Of a stretch of DNA of 64,000 nt, positions 1 through 8,058 are shown in pieces; the stretch's first letter is position 1; every line of letters starts with the position of its first letter. Source of the stretch: Spirochaetales bacterium. Its GTDB lineage: Bacteria > Spirochaetota > Spirochaetia > Sphaerochaetales > Sphaerochaetaceae. The stretch covers positions 22,486 to 86,485 of the forward strand of contig JAHDQJ010000026.1 in the NCBI GenBank assembly GCA_018433865.1. The letters are read 5' to 3'. A model generated the notes under the pieces. That model was not told the DNA's origin. It did no database searches and was given only the letters and a program-made list of their open reading frames with translations. Position numbers and translations under genes: made by a program.

Positions 1-371
1 CGCAATATTTCCCCAATGCGGAAGCGGTGCCTCGTGAGGCGGTGACCGCCAATGTCGCCCTGTTCATGCAATCAGACCGGGTCATTGACCTGGTTCCGCA
101 GGAGGGGAAAGCCTTCGCGGTGCTTGCCACCTACGGACCGAAGGGCATCTCTCCCTTGGTTCCCTCCTCCAAGCTGAAAGACCATCCCGATTCGCACGCA
201 TTCCTCACGGAAAAGGCCTCCTGGGCACTACGGGAGTATGTGTCGGGTGGAAAGCTGACCGACGAGATGGTTGCCCGCCTGAAAGGCATCTGGAAGAACG
301 ACGCGAACAAGGAATTGCAGCGTCACAACGAACATCTGATGGTCGAGATTCTCCTCCATGTGTTCGGATGA
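1..371 (+). CDS. C-terminal part of an unrecognised protein (cut by the left edge)
   Basis: The reading frame is open from base 3 to the stop at 369-371, and the true start lies left of the window. An internal GTG at 27 is not preceded by a convincing ribosome site. The visible 120 or so residues are soluble, with no membrane segment, and end in helical, charged sequence (around RHNEHLMVEIL). I do not recognise the family. It ends 6 bases before nagB, so it is probably in the same operon and may act in amino-sugar use, but that is inferred from position only. Confidence 0.6.
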   Translation, partial: QYFPNAEAVPREAVTANVALFMQSDRVIDLVPQEGKAFAVLATYGPKGISPLVPSSKLKDHPDSHAFLTEKASWALREYVSGGKLTDEMVARLKGIWKNDANKELQRHNEHLMVEILLHVFG

Positions 372-377
372 ACAGCC

Positions 378-1127
378 ATGCACGAACGTGTGACCATCAT
401 CCGGGACAAGCGGGAGCTTGGCCGTGAAGCTGCACGGATGGGTGCCTCCTTCATCAGGGAGGCGATTTCCAAGACCGGCCAGTCGACGATCATCCTCGCC
501 ACCGGAGCCAGCCAGTTCGAAATGCTCGAGGCCTTGGTGCAAGAGGATGTCGATTGGTCGCGTGTCGAGGTGTTTCACCTGGATGAATATATCGGTCTTC
601 CGGTATCGCACCCCGCGAGCTTCCGCAACTACTTGCTCAACCGCTTCGTCGCGAGGGTCGTGAACCTGCGTGTATTTCATGCGATCTGGGGTGATGCGGG
701 TGATCTCGCAGCGGAGATCGATCGGATCTCCTCGTTGATCACGGAAAGGAAAGTCGATGTCGCATTCGTAGGAGTAGGGGAGAATGGACACGTGGCGTTC
801 AATGACCCACCTGCTGATTTCGAAACTGAAGCACCCTATCTGATCGTAGAACTTGATGAGGCATGCAGGAAGCAACAGATAGGCGAAGGGTGGTTCGACT
901 CACTTGAGGAAGTGCCCCCGAGAGCGGTCACCATGTCGGTCAGGCAGATCATGAAAAGTCGCCATCTCATCGTCACCTCTCCGGATGCACGCAAGGCCAG
1001 CGCAGTGCACAGTGCACTCGAGGGACCGCTATCGAACCAGTGTCCCGCATCGATCTTGCGTGCGCACCCCGATTGCCATTGGTACTTGGATGGGGATTCC
1101 TCCTCATTGCTGGGGGAAACTTGCTAG
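378..1127 (+). CDS. nagB: Glucosamine-6-phosphate deaminase family protein (NagB)
   Basis: At 249 aa this has the usual length of the family, which converts glucosamine 6-phosphate to fructose 6-phosphate and ammonia in the cytoplasm. Family landmarks are the ATGAS phosphate-binding stretch (about 41-45), LDEYIGL (68-74) and GVGENGHVAFNDP (132-144). The last motif differs from the classical enteric NagB form GVGNDGHIAFNEP: the catalytic Asp position reads Asn136 while His138 is kept. This matches a variant subfamily, so deaminase activity or exact substrate is less certain than the fold. It starts 6 bases after the upstream gene, as in an operon, and a strong hairpin terminator follows. Confidence 0.85.
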   Translation: MHERVTIIRDKRELGREAARMGASFIREAISKTGQSTIILATGASQFEMLEALVQEDVDWSRVEVFHLDEYIGLPVSHPASFRNYLLNRFVARVVNLRVFHAIWGDAGDLAAEIDRISSLITERKVDVAFVGVGENGHVAFNDPPADFETEAPYLIVELDEACRKQQIGEGWFDSLEEVPPRAVTMSVRQIMKSRHLIVTSPDARKASAVHSALEGPLSNQCPASILRAHPDCHWYLDGDSSSLLGETC

Positions 1128-1138
1128 GGCGGAAAAAG

Positions 1139-1171
1139 AAAAGGCCGGCTTCCCGAGAGAGCCGGCCTTTT
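1139..1171. terminator. Bidirectional Rho-independent terminator
   Basis: A perfect 10-bp stem (AAGGCCGGCT at 1141-1150, AGCCGGCCTT at 1160-1169) has A-rich sequence on its left and TTTT on its right. It can therefore end transcription of nagB on the plus strand and of the M24-like gene on the minus strand. It sits exactly between these convergent genes. Confidence 0.88.
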
Positions 1172-1176
1172 CGCCA

Positions 1177-2283
1177 TCAATATTTTTCCAGGATATCGCA
1201 TCGGGTGTAGGTCTTTCCTCCGACCGTCACCGTATTCTCGGGGAAGAGGACTCCCCTGGTGACGAACTCGAATCCACCCTTGTGCACGATAATCGTATCC
1301 TCGCTCTTCGTTCCCGTGATGGAGGGGTTCCAGCAGAACGCCTGGTTTTCCATGACCGGAAGCTGGAGTGCAGGATCCACCCGATAGTCACGGTTCGCAT
1401 ACCCGATGGGACCGCCGAGGTGGTGCTTGTCGAACTCAGAGGCATAGCCGTACTTCTCGTAGAGCGCCTTCGCGGCCAGCAGCGGTTCGTTGTAGGGACG
1501 GCCCACCACCGTCTTCTGCATCAAGGTGCAGTCGATCTCCTGGTTGATCCGGTACTGCTTGCGCAGTTCATCGGTCACCGGGACGAAGTTGATATACCGG
1601 GTAAGGCAGACGGTGAGTCCCCACTTGCGCATGTTGCCACCGATCTGCACACGTTCCTTCATCTTGTTCATGGTCGGAATGGCGTGCCGGTAGTTGTAAA
1701 GCCTCTCGTCAGCAGCACACATGAGGCTGGTGAACTCCATCCCCTGGTCATAGAGCGCCATGGCGACACGTTTCACCGCCTCGATTTCAGTGAGTCCGGG
1801 CCGCAACGACATCGCAGCTTCTTCCATGGCAAGCGAGGCCATGTAGCCGACCTGCTTGATCCGCTCCACTTCTCCCGCTGTCAGCGAGAGACGCAGTTTC
1901 TTCACCTCGTTGTCGATGTTCGCTCCCAAGGGACTGGTGAAATCTAGTCCGAGCTTGCCGGAAGGCACCAAGGTCTTCAGGGTCCTGGTTTCGAAGCCGG
2001 TGTCATGCCAGACAGCCGAGTGCATGGCGAATCCAAGATCCTCAAGTTGCTCCTCGTCGAGCATCCGCTGTTTCTCGATATCATTGGTGATCGCGTACGC
2101 TTCGGCTTGGGTGACCAAAAGACCGACCATGCCCATCTCTCCCCAGCCAAGATAGTTCTGTCCGCCGCAGGTCAGCCATGCGAAATCGTCCTGTCGCTTC
2201 AGATAGACGCCATCGAGACCGAGTGTCAGCATGAGCGATCTGATCCGCTCGAGTTTGATTGCCAGCTCTTCTTTCCTTGTCAT
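1177..2283 (-). CDS. M24-fold (pita-bread) protein, Xaa-Pro aminopeptidase-like, probably without metal
   Basis: A 368-aa protein with a creatinase-like N-terminal domain (about 1-135) and an M24 C-terminal domain. The domain is recognised by LRPGLTEIEA, HHLGGPIGY and the ending NPSITGTKSEDTIIV. In metal-dependent M24 enzymes the first two Asp ligands lie in a DxGxxxxGYxSD-like stretch. Here that stretch reads VQIGGNMRKWGLTVCLTRY, with both Asp missing, and the usual Glu before Pro is Asn. It is thus more like metal-free members such as creatinase than a peptidase. It is the last gene of the tct operon, 24 bases after the DUF2088 gene, so it may process whatever the transporter brings in. The substrate is unknown. 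Confidence 0.75.
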   Translation of the reverse strand: MTRKEELAIKLERIRSLMLTLGLDGVYLKRQDDFAWLTCGGQNYLGWGEMGMVGLLVTQAEAYAITNDIEKQRMLDEEQLEDLGFAMHSAVWHDTGFETRTLKTLVPSGKLGLDFTSPLGANIDNEVKKLRLSLTAGEVERIKQVGYMASLAMEEAAMSLRPGLTEIEAVKRVAMALYDQGMEFTSLMCAADERLYNYRHAIPTMNKMKERVQIGGNMRKWGLTVCLTRYINFVPVTDELRKQYRINQEIDCTLMQKTVVGRPYNEPLLAAKALYEKYGYASEFDKHHLGGPIGYANRDYRVDPALQLPVMENQAFCWNPSITGTKSEDTIIVHKGGFEFVTRGVLFPENTVTVGGKTYTRCDILEKY

Positions 2284-2307
2284 GTACTTACCGCCTTCAT
2301 GGATGTG

Positions 2308-3609
2308 TTAGAATAGATTCCCCTGCGAATCGAATGCCATTTCATACGGCCCGCTGAGGATTTCGAAACGTGGGTCGCCTGCGATCTTCGGCAGGAGATT
2401 CTCGGATACCTCGATCTCCCCCATGCACAGGGTATTGTGGATGCGTACGATGCTCGTGTCCTCCCAGTTCTCATGCGTGCTGGTCTTCATGCACGCCTGG
2501 AAGACTTGCCGGTCGTTCGGAAGCACCATCGGGATCTTCACCCCTCCGGTCAGCAACGCGGTCAGGGTGTTGGGATAGGTTTGCGTAAAGTCGAACTTCT
2601 CGGCTGCACGGACCGTAGTGAAATCGGCCATCCCGAGGCCGTTTCCATTTCCCTTCGATTCCTTGGAGATGTCGAGGATCGCCACGCGGGTGATCACCGG
2701 TCCTCCGCTGATGAACGCAGAGTGATACCGCCCCACGATGTTGGTATCGAATCCCGAGCCGCTGATGTTCTTGCCGATCTCATCGATGATCAGCGTATCG
2801 AGAGTGTCGAAGTGGAGCCGCGGACTGTAACGCCTCGCCATCTCGAGCAATTGGGGTTCACGATCGGCAATCCGATTGCCGGCCATCACCTGTGCCATGC
2901 AGGTCTCATGACGGGCATTTTCCACCAACGCGACCGCGAAGAGCACCTTCAGGTGCCGCAGAGCCTCTCGCGCGATCATCTCGATATGCTCGGGCATGTG
3001 TCCGAATCCGAGATTGTGTGCGATCTCCGCCCCTTTCTGCTTTCCTAATCCGATCGTGATCATCTTCATGAGTCCGCTCTCGTAGGGACCGCGGAAACAG
3101 ACGTGCGGCTTCACCCTGTTGATGATCACCAGATGATCGGCCTCATGACCGATCTTGTCGGTGAGGACGGGAAGGTGTTCCCTTTCGGTCCTCCCGAGTT
3201 CGACAGTCTCCATGCTGCTTCTGATGGGAGCTCCGACCTGCTCTTCGGTAAATCCCATCCCCTCGAGCATCGCCTTCTGTCCCTCCGCGGTGGCTCCTGC
3301 ATGGCTGCCCATCGCGGGAATGAGGAAGGGCACGCCCTTGTGGGCCTTGATCAGGCGGACGATGGTCCGCACTGCAGCTACCTGGTTGTCTATTCCCCGG
3401 CTTCCCACCGCGATCGCAACCGTGTCACCCGGTTTCAAGGCATGCCAATACGTTGGATCTTGCAATTGGCTTACCAACGTTTCGGCAACATCGATCGGAC
3501 CGGGATCATGGAAAAGCTGGCGGACACGGGCCATCCTCGGGACATGGATGTTCCCGAGGAGCCTGTCAATGACATCCCATGAACCATTGCCGCCAGTGAT
3601 GATCTGCAT
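2308..3609 (-). CDS. DUF2088 (LarA-like, lactate-racemase-fold) protein
   Basis: The 433-aa length is typical of LarA/DUF2088 proteins. The start is ATG at 3609 just after the tctA stop; a longer frame to 3810 would run back through tctA. Landmarks are GSHAGATAEGQ in the N-terminal half and VKPHVCFRGPYESGLMKM further on. In characterised LarA, as I recall it, a His and the Lys that carries the nickel pincer cofactor are 10 residues apart (HYFAGYSGGAK). Here the next Lys is 13 residues after the His, so this is probably a LarA homologue with another substrate, perhaps a 2-hydroxyacid. Its place in a tricarboxylate-type transporter operon fits a hydroxyacid substrate, which is inference. Confidence 0.8.
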   Translation of the reverse strand: MQIITGGNGSWDVIDRLLGNIHVPRMARVRQLFHDPGPIDVAETLVSQLQDPTYWHALKPGDTVAIAVGSRGIDNQVAAVRTIVRLIKAHKGVPFLIPAMGSHAGATAEGQKAMLEGMGFTEEQVGAPIRSSMETVELGRTEREHLPVLTDKIGHEADHLVIINRVKPHVCFRGPYESGLMKMITIGLGKQKGAEIAHNLGFGHMPEHIEMIAREALRHLKVLFAVALVENARHETCMAQVMAGNRIADREPQLLEMARRYSPRLHFDTLDTLIIDEIGKNISGSGFDTNIVGRYHSAFISGGPVITRVAILDISKESKGNGNGLGMADFTTVRAAEKFDFTQTYPNTLTALLTGGVKIPMVLPNDRQVFQACMKTSTHENWEDTSIVRIHNTLCMGEIEVSENLLPKIAGDPRFEILSGPYEMAFDSQGNLF

Positions 3610-3611
3610 GT

Positions 3612-5087
3612 TCAGGCTTCCTTCTTCCGTGCAGAGTAGATCGCGAGACCGATGGAGATTGCCGAGAGCATCAGGAACGTGAGAGAGATGGGTCTCTGCA
3701 AGAGTACTGCCCAGCTGTTGTTTGAGACCAACAGTGCGCGGTTCAGGTTTTCCTCGGCCATCGGGCCCAGGATGACTCCGAGCACCAGAGGAGCTCCAGG
3801 GTATCCCCAACGCTTCATGAACAATCCGAGCACTCCGAACGAAAGTGCGACAGTCACATCATAGAGTGCGTTGTTCAGCGAGAAGGATCCCACGACACAC
3901 AATACGAGGATGATCGGCATCAACAGGGTATTGGGAACCTTAAGGATAGAAGGAGCGAAGCGACTGCTGAGCAATCCGAATCCGAGCATGAGGAACTGGA
4001 TGATGACCATTCCTGCGAAGATCGAGTAGACGATGTCGACGTTCTCGACGAACAACAGCGGTCCGGGTCGGACACCGATAAGGATCAATGCACCGAGCAT
4101 GACGCTGGTCACCACGTCGCCGGGGACACCGAGGCAAAGCATCGGGATCAGCGCGCCACCCGTGGTGGCATTGTTTGCGCTCTCAGGTGCGGCGATTCCG
4201 CTCAGTGCTCCTTTGCCGAACATATGGCGATCCTTTGCAAATTTCTGGGCAAGGTTATAGGCGAGGAAACAGGCGATCGCACCACCGGTTCCCGGGATGA
4301 TTCCGATGAAGACTCCCAGAATACCTGCGACAAGTGCGGTAGGGAGGATCAGCTTGATATCGATCCAGCTGGGAAGGATATTCGTAACCGTTTGTACCGC
4401 AACAGTTGCACCTGCTTTCATCGACTGTACCTGGGTGAGTACCTCGGAGACCGCAAACACACCGATGAGGACCGGCAGGAGAGTGAATCCGCCTGCAAGG
4501 TACATGTTGTTGAAAGTCAGCCGGTTGACACCGACGATCGTGTCGATGCCGATGCAGGAGGCCAACAGTCCGACACAGCCGGCAATCAGGCCTTTCACGA
4601 CGTTCTTGCCAGAAGAGGAGGCCATGATGCTCAGTCCGAAGATGGAGAGGGAAAAATAATCGGCAGCCTGGAACTGCAAGGCAACCTTGGCCAACTGTGG
4701 GGCAATGAGGATCAGGCAGATCGTACTCATCAGGCCTCCGATGAAGGAGGAGACAGTGGAGATGCCCAAGGCCTTGCCCGCTTTGCCTTGTTCGCACAAG
4801 GGATACCCGTCGAGGACGGTTGCGGAGGCCGAAGGTGTTCCTGGAGTTTTCAACAGGATGGCGGAAATCGACCCGCCGTACATGCCACCGCAGAACAAGC
4901 CGCAGAGCATGACCAATGAGACGCTCGCCGGGAGGCGATAGACCAGAGGGAGCAAAAGGATGATTCCCATCGAGGCGGTGAGGCCGGGAAGGGCACCGAT
5001 GATGACTCCGACTCCGGTGCCGAATACCATCAAGAGGAAAGTCATGGGCTGGAAGACCAATGCAAAGCCAGAAAGTAAGTTAGTCAT
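3612..5087 (-). CDS. tctA: Tripartite tricarboxylate transporter, large membrane subunit (TctA family)
   Basis: A 491-aa inner-membrane protein with about 10-12 hydrophobic segments. It carries the two repeated TctA signatures: GALPGLTASMGIILLLPL (from residue 31) and IGIIPGTGGAIACF in the second half. It also has GGSISAILLKTPGTPSA near 71-87 and a related GGALIPMLCLGVPG stretch in the second half. TctA forms the cation-coupled translocation channel of a binding-protein-dependent carboxylate transporter. It lies between tctB (10-base gap) and the DUF2088 gene (2-base gap), so the genes are probably translationally coupled. The substrate of such systems cannot be read from sequence; citrate, other carboxylates and hydroxyacids are all possible. 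Confidence 0.93.
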   Translation of the reverse strand: MTNLLSGFALVFQPMTFLLMVFGTGVGVIIGALPGLTASMGIILLLPLVYRLPASVSLVMLCGLFCGGMYGGSISAILLKTPGTPSASATVLDGYPLCEQGKAGKALGISTVSSFIGGLMSTICLILIAPQLAKVALQFQAADYFSLSIFGLSIMASSSGKNVVKGLIAGCVGLLASCIGIDTIVGVNRLTFNNMYLAGGFTLLPVLIGVFAVSEVLTQVQSMKAGATVAVQTVTNILPSWIDIKLILPTALVAGILGVFIGIIPGTGGAIACFLAYNLAQKFAKDRHMFGKGALSGIAAPESANNATTGGALIPMLCLGVPGDVVTSVMLGALILIGVRPGPLLFVENVDIVYSIFAGMVIIQFLMLGFGLLSSRFAPSILKVPNTLLMPIILVLCVVGSFSLNNALYDVTVALSFGVLGLFMKRWGYPGAPLVLGVILGPMAEENLNRALLVSNNSWAVLLQRPISLTFLMLSAISIGLAIYSARKKEA

Positions 5088-5097
5088 GCTGCACCCC

Positions 5098-5559
5098 TTA
5101 GAAAAGCCTTCCGAGAGGAAGGAAGACCATGAATACGACGTTGAACAACAGGAAGATCACCGCGGTGGAGCCTACGCTCACCAGCGCCGCGATTTTCCAG
5201 TTCTTGTACCCGAAGAGCTTGATGGTGGCAAACAGGAAGAAAGGAGTGAGCAGCGGGAATCCGATCAGCTTCAACAGACGCAGATACACGAAAGCCATCA
5301 GAGCCAATCCGATGGAACGACCCAGTTGCACCCAATTGACCTGCTGGGTTTTCTTCGGGAAACCTCCGATGATATTCGTGATCGAGAGTACCAGCCCGAG
5401 GAAGAACATCATCGCAGCAATCACTCGCGGGTATTGCCCGGGTCCTATGCCTCGTTTCGGTACCGGCAAATCGGCTGTCAGTACCCAGACACCGACACTC
5501 AGGGCCATGAGCCCGATGCCGGTCCAAAAATCGACTCGCTTAGTTTCTTTCATGTTCAT
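5098..5559 (-). CDS. tctB: Tripartite tricarboxylate transporter, small membrane subunit (TctB family)
   Basis: A 153-aa protein with four predicted membrane helices (about 12-30, 43-63, 77-95 and 125-148), the size and topology of TctB. Although such subunits diverge strongly in sequence, its place between tctC and tctA makes the call safe. It probably supports assembly of the TctA channel. The start at 5559 is preceded on the minus strand by a purine-rich AAAGGAT ribosome site. Confidence 0.88.
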   Translation of the reverse strand: MNMKETKRVDFWTGIGLMALSVGVWVLTADLPVPKRGIGPGQYPRVIAAMMFFLGLVLSITNIIGGFPKKTQQVNWVQLGRSIGLALMAFVYLRLLKLIGFPLLTPFFLFATIKLFGYKNWKIAALVSVGSTAVIFLLFNVVFMVFLPLGRLF

Positions 5560-5641
5560 ATCCTTTTGGTGGGAGCAGGTCCTGAGGTGTCACACACATG
5601 TTGCTCCAGACGAGCTGGAGCAACATGATACGGAAAGGAAA

Positions 5642-6616
5642 TCAATACTTGTCGCCGAAGCCGCCATCACGGACGATCTTCTCATAGCGTGCATCGTCGA
5701 ATGCGACGAGCTTGCCATAATCTGCGCCATTCTTGTAGGTCGGAATCGATCCGAGTTCCTGCATTTTCTTGACATAGAGAGGATCTTCGACACACTGTTT
5801 GAAGATGTTGTCAAGCTTCGCGATGATCGCGGGGTCAGTTCCCTTCGGAACCACGACTCCTCTCCACTGCTCAAGCACGAGGTCGACACCCTGTTCCAAA
5901 CCGGTTTTTGCAGGGATGCCCGCAATCTGGTTGTTGCTGAACACTGCGAGGATCTTCAACTGTCCGGCTTGGACGTTGGCGATGCCTTCGGGAGCATTGG
6001 CCATGACTGCATCACACTGACCGCTCATGAGGCCGGTGATCGCAGGACCGCCGCCACTGAACGGGACGTGGATGTACTTGGTTCCGGAAGCTTCCTCGAA
6101 GAGGAGGGCTGCCATGTGGTTTCCACCACCGGCTCCGGCGTTGCCCAACGAGATTCCTTCGGGCCTTGCCTTCGCATCGGCGAGGAACTCAGCAAGGGTG
6201 TTCCACTTTGCGTTCGCGTTCACGACCAGGTAGTTGTACGATGCGACGACCTGCAGGACCGGGTCGAACTCGGTTCCCTTGAACGGAGTCTGGGTCATGT
6301 GGGTCTTGATCACGTGGGCGACGTTCCAGTGCAGGACGGAGTATCCGTCGGGTGTCGCTTTCATGAACTCGGTGATGGCAGGAACTCCGGCCGCTGCACC
6401 TTGGTTCTGTATGACCAACGGCTGTCCATTGGCATACTTCGGGAATACTTCGGCGAGTGCCCTGAATACGATGTCAGCGCCGCCGCCTGCAGACCATCCG
6501 ATGACCGCCGTTACCGGCTTGCTGGGGAAGTTGTCGACAGTCTCGGCCGCACCCTGTGCGAACAACATCGTCGAGCTTACTGCCACAATCATCAGGACCA
6601 ACAAGAATTTTCTCAT
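5642..6616 (-). CDS. tctC: Tripartite tricarboxylate transporter substrate-binding protein (TctC/Bug family)
   Basis: A 324-aa periplasmic binding protein. ATG at 6616 is chosen over an upstream ATG at 6649 because AGGAGG lies just ahead of it and the signal peptide then begins MRKFLLVLM. The leader ends near MLFAQGAAET, a typical spirochaete binding-protein leader. Bug-family landmarks follow: FPSKPVTAVIGWSAGGGADI near the mature N terminus, then GNAGAGGGNHMAA and VPFSGGGPAITGLMSGQ. It is first in the operon, as expected for the component needed in excess. An 82-base gap separates it from tctB. The ligand is unknown; the co-transcribed DUF2088 and M24 genes are the best hint. Confidence 0.92.
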   Translation of the reverse strand: MRKFLLVLMIVAVSSTMLFAQGAAETVDNFPSKPVTAVIGWSAGGGADIVFRALAEVFPKYANGQPLVIQNQGAAAGVPAITEFMKATPDGYSVLHWNVAHVIKTHMTQTPFKGTEFDPVLQVVASYNYLVVNANAKWNTLAEFLADAKARPEGISLGNAGAGGGNHMAALLFEEASGTKYIHVPFSGGGPAITGLMSGQCDAVMANAPEGIANVQAGQLKILAVFSNNQIAGIPAKTGLEQGVDLVLEQWRGVVVPKGTDPAIIAKLDNIFKQCVEDPLYVKKMQELGSIPTYKNGADYGKLVAFDDARYEKIVRDGGFGDKY

Positions 6617-6693
6617 GTCTTTCCTCCTAGTGGTTTCCTCGACCCGCAAGAAACGTCTTCCGACAGTCCTTACGGATCGTGGTTTCTGATTTC

Positions 6694-6735
6694 ACAGTAG
6701 CACAGATTTTTGTTTTGTCAACGTGAATGACAAAA
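6694..6735 (-). promoter_or_regulatory. Promoter of the tct operon with overlapping operator
   Basis: On the minus strand, TTGACA (plus-strand 6717-6722) and TACTGT (6694-6699) are separated by 17 bases. Over the -35 box lies a perfect inverted repeat, TTTTGTCA (6713-6720) and TGACAAAA (6728-6735), with a 7-base spacer. This is where a repressor would block RNA polymerase. The likely binder is the divergently encoded ROK regulator. Confidence 0.7.
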
Positions 6736-6791
6736 TAATTTCGATAGTTTTCGATCGATTTCCGGACCGCCTGACCGAGACTGGGTTTACC

Positions 6792-6820
6792 TTGCCAACC
6801 TGCTGATGTTGGGCTAGAAT
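6792..6820 (+). promoter_or_regulatory. Promoter of the ROK regulator gene, near-leaderless
   Basis: TTGCCA (6792-6797), a 17-base spacer and TAGAAT (6815-6820). The expected transcription start at about 6827 is only two bases before the ATG at 6829, and no ribosome site is visible, so the mRNA may be leaderless. Confidence 0.6.
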
Positions 6821-6828
6821 CACGTATC

Positions 6829-8019
6829 ATGCAAAATGACGATCTGGAGTTCATCAACTGCAAGGACGTGCTCCGTTGCATCGAGCACGAGCTCGACAAG
6901 CCCTCACGAGCCCAGGTGGCGCAACATCTCGGCCTCAGCAGGACCGCTATCTCGATGATCGCGCAACGATTGATCAAGGTCGGACTGGTGAAGGAACTGG
7001 AGAGTGCGAAGAAGGGAAGGGGAAGGCCGGGTACCCCCTTGGTTCCCGATGACTCCACCTGGCACGCCATCGGAGCTGCCTACTACTCCGGGACCTGGAG
7101 CTTCGTGGTCATCAACCTGCTGGGCAAGGTGGTCGTGAAACATCACATGCCGGTCATCTCCACAGACATGGACAAGATCGTCACTTCACTGATCGAGGGG
7201 TTGCGCTACATGCGTTCCTGTTGTCCCGGAACGATGCTCCAGGGCTTCGGCATCGGATCCCCCGGATTGGTCGACCACCGCACCGGTTCCGTATTCCGCG
7301 CCGATGACTTGGGGTGGAAGGAGATACTTCCGATCAAGGAGATCGTCGAACAGAGGACCGGAGTCCGTGCGTTCGTCATCAACAGATACCGTGCAAACGG
7401 ACTGGCGGAGATCAGGTTCGGCAATCACAACCGTTCCCATAACATGATCTACCTCGGCGTCGGTACCGGTATCGCGGGTTCCATATATCTGGACAGGGTC
7501 CTCCTGAACAGCACGAAGTACCGTCTGGGGCATATGGTGATCGACCCGAACGGACCGGTGTGCGGATGCGGACAGCACGGATGCCTGCAGGCGATGGCCT
7601 CGGAAGGAGCGCTGATCTCCTTCGCGAGAAGCCGCATGGAACAAGATCCTACGTTCCTCGGTCCTATCAGGAGAACCACGCTCAGCGGAAAGATGATCGC
7701 GAAGCTTGCGGAAGAGGGGGATGACAACGCGCGCCAGTGCATCGCACACATCGCCCAGCCATTGGCAATCGCAATCTGTACGCTGGCGAACGCGATCGCT
7801 CCCGATGAGGTGATCATCGGAGGTCCGCTCGGGGATACGAGCTCGTATCTGGTCGATTGCGTCAGGTCACGGGTCTATGAACGGTTGCTGGACTGGCAGG
7901 TCGCCGACATGGTGATCTCAAAGGGGACGCAAGGGGACTACGGTGCAGCCATCGGATCGGCGACCTTCCTGCTTGACCACAAGCTTGAGTTGATCTTCGG
8001 CGAAAGCTGCCCCGATTGA
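6829..8019 (+). CDS. ROK-family transcriptional regulator
   Basis: A 396-aa protein of the NagC/XylR/Mlc type: an N-terminal winged helix (about 10-70, with SRAQVAQHLGLSRTAISMI) is fused to a ROK sugar-kinase-like domain. Present are the GVGTGIAGSI phosphate loop and the zinc motif CGCGQHGC near residues 244-251. The family usually binds AT-rich palindromes and lets go when a sugar or sugar derivative binds. The tct operon is read in the opposite direction and has a perfect palindrome over its -35 box, so this protein is its likely repressor. The gene ends in a perfect hairpin terminator. Confidence 0.88.
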   Translation: MQNDDLEFINCKDVLRCIEHELDKPSRAQVAQHLGLSRTAISMIAQRLIKVGLVKELESAKKGRGRPGTPLVPDDSTWHAIGAAYYSGTWSFVVINLLGKVVVKHHMPVISTDMDKIVTSLIEGLRYMRSCCPGTMLQGFGIGSPGLVDHRTGSVFRADDLGWKEILPIKEIVEQRTGVRAFVINRYRANGLAEIRFGNHNRSHNMIYLGVGTGIAGSIYLDRVLLNSTKYRLGHMVIDPNGPVCGCGQHGCLQAMASEGALISFARSRMEQDPTFLGPIRRTTLSGKMIAKLAEEGDDNARQCIAHIAQPLAIAICTLANAIAPDEVIIGGPLGDTSSYLVDCVRSRVYERLLDWQVADMVISKGTQGDYGAAIGSATFLLDHKLELIFGESCPD

Positions 8020-8024
8020 GACGC

Positions 8025-8046
8025 GGGGAACCGGAAACGGTTCCCC
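8025..8046. terminator. Hairpin terminator between convergent genes
   Basis: A perfect 9-bp stem, GGGGAACCG and CGGTTCCCC, encloses a GAAA tetraloop. It lies between the ROK gene stop and the end of the Gfo/Idh gene. The T run after it is short (TT), so it may also act as an mRNA-end stabiliser. Confidence 0.7.
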
Positions 8047-8058
8047 TTGCTGATGTGC

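Noticed and set aside
228..875. Minus-strand frame of 215 codons over nagB
   Set aside because: Shadow of nagB, which has clear family motifs on the plus strand; no ribosome site or family resemblance.
985..1947. Plus-strand frame of 320 codons
   Set aside because: It crosses the end of nagB, the terminator and the antisense of the M24 gene, so it is a chance open frame in GC-rich coding DNA.
5129..6700. Plus-strand frame of 523 codons over tctB/tctC
   Set aside because: Long but antisense to two well-identified transporter genes; composition is low-complexity and lacks motifs.
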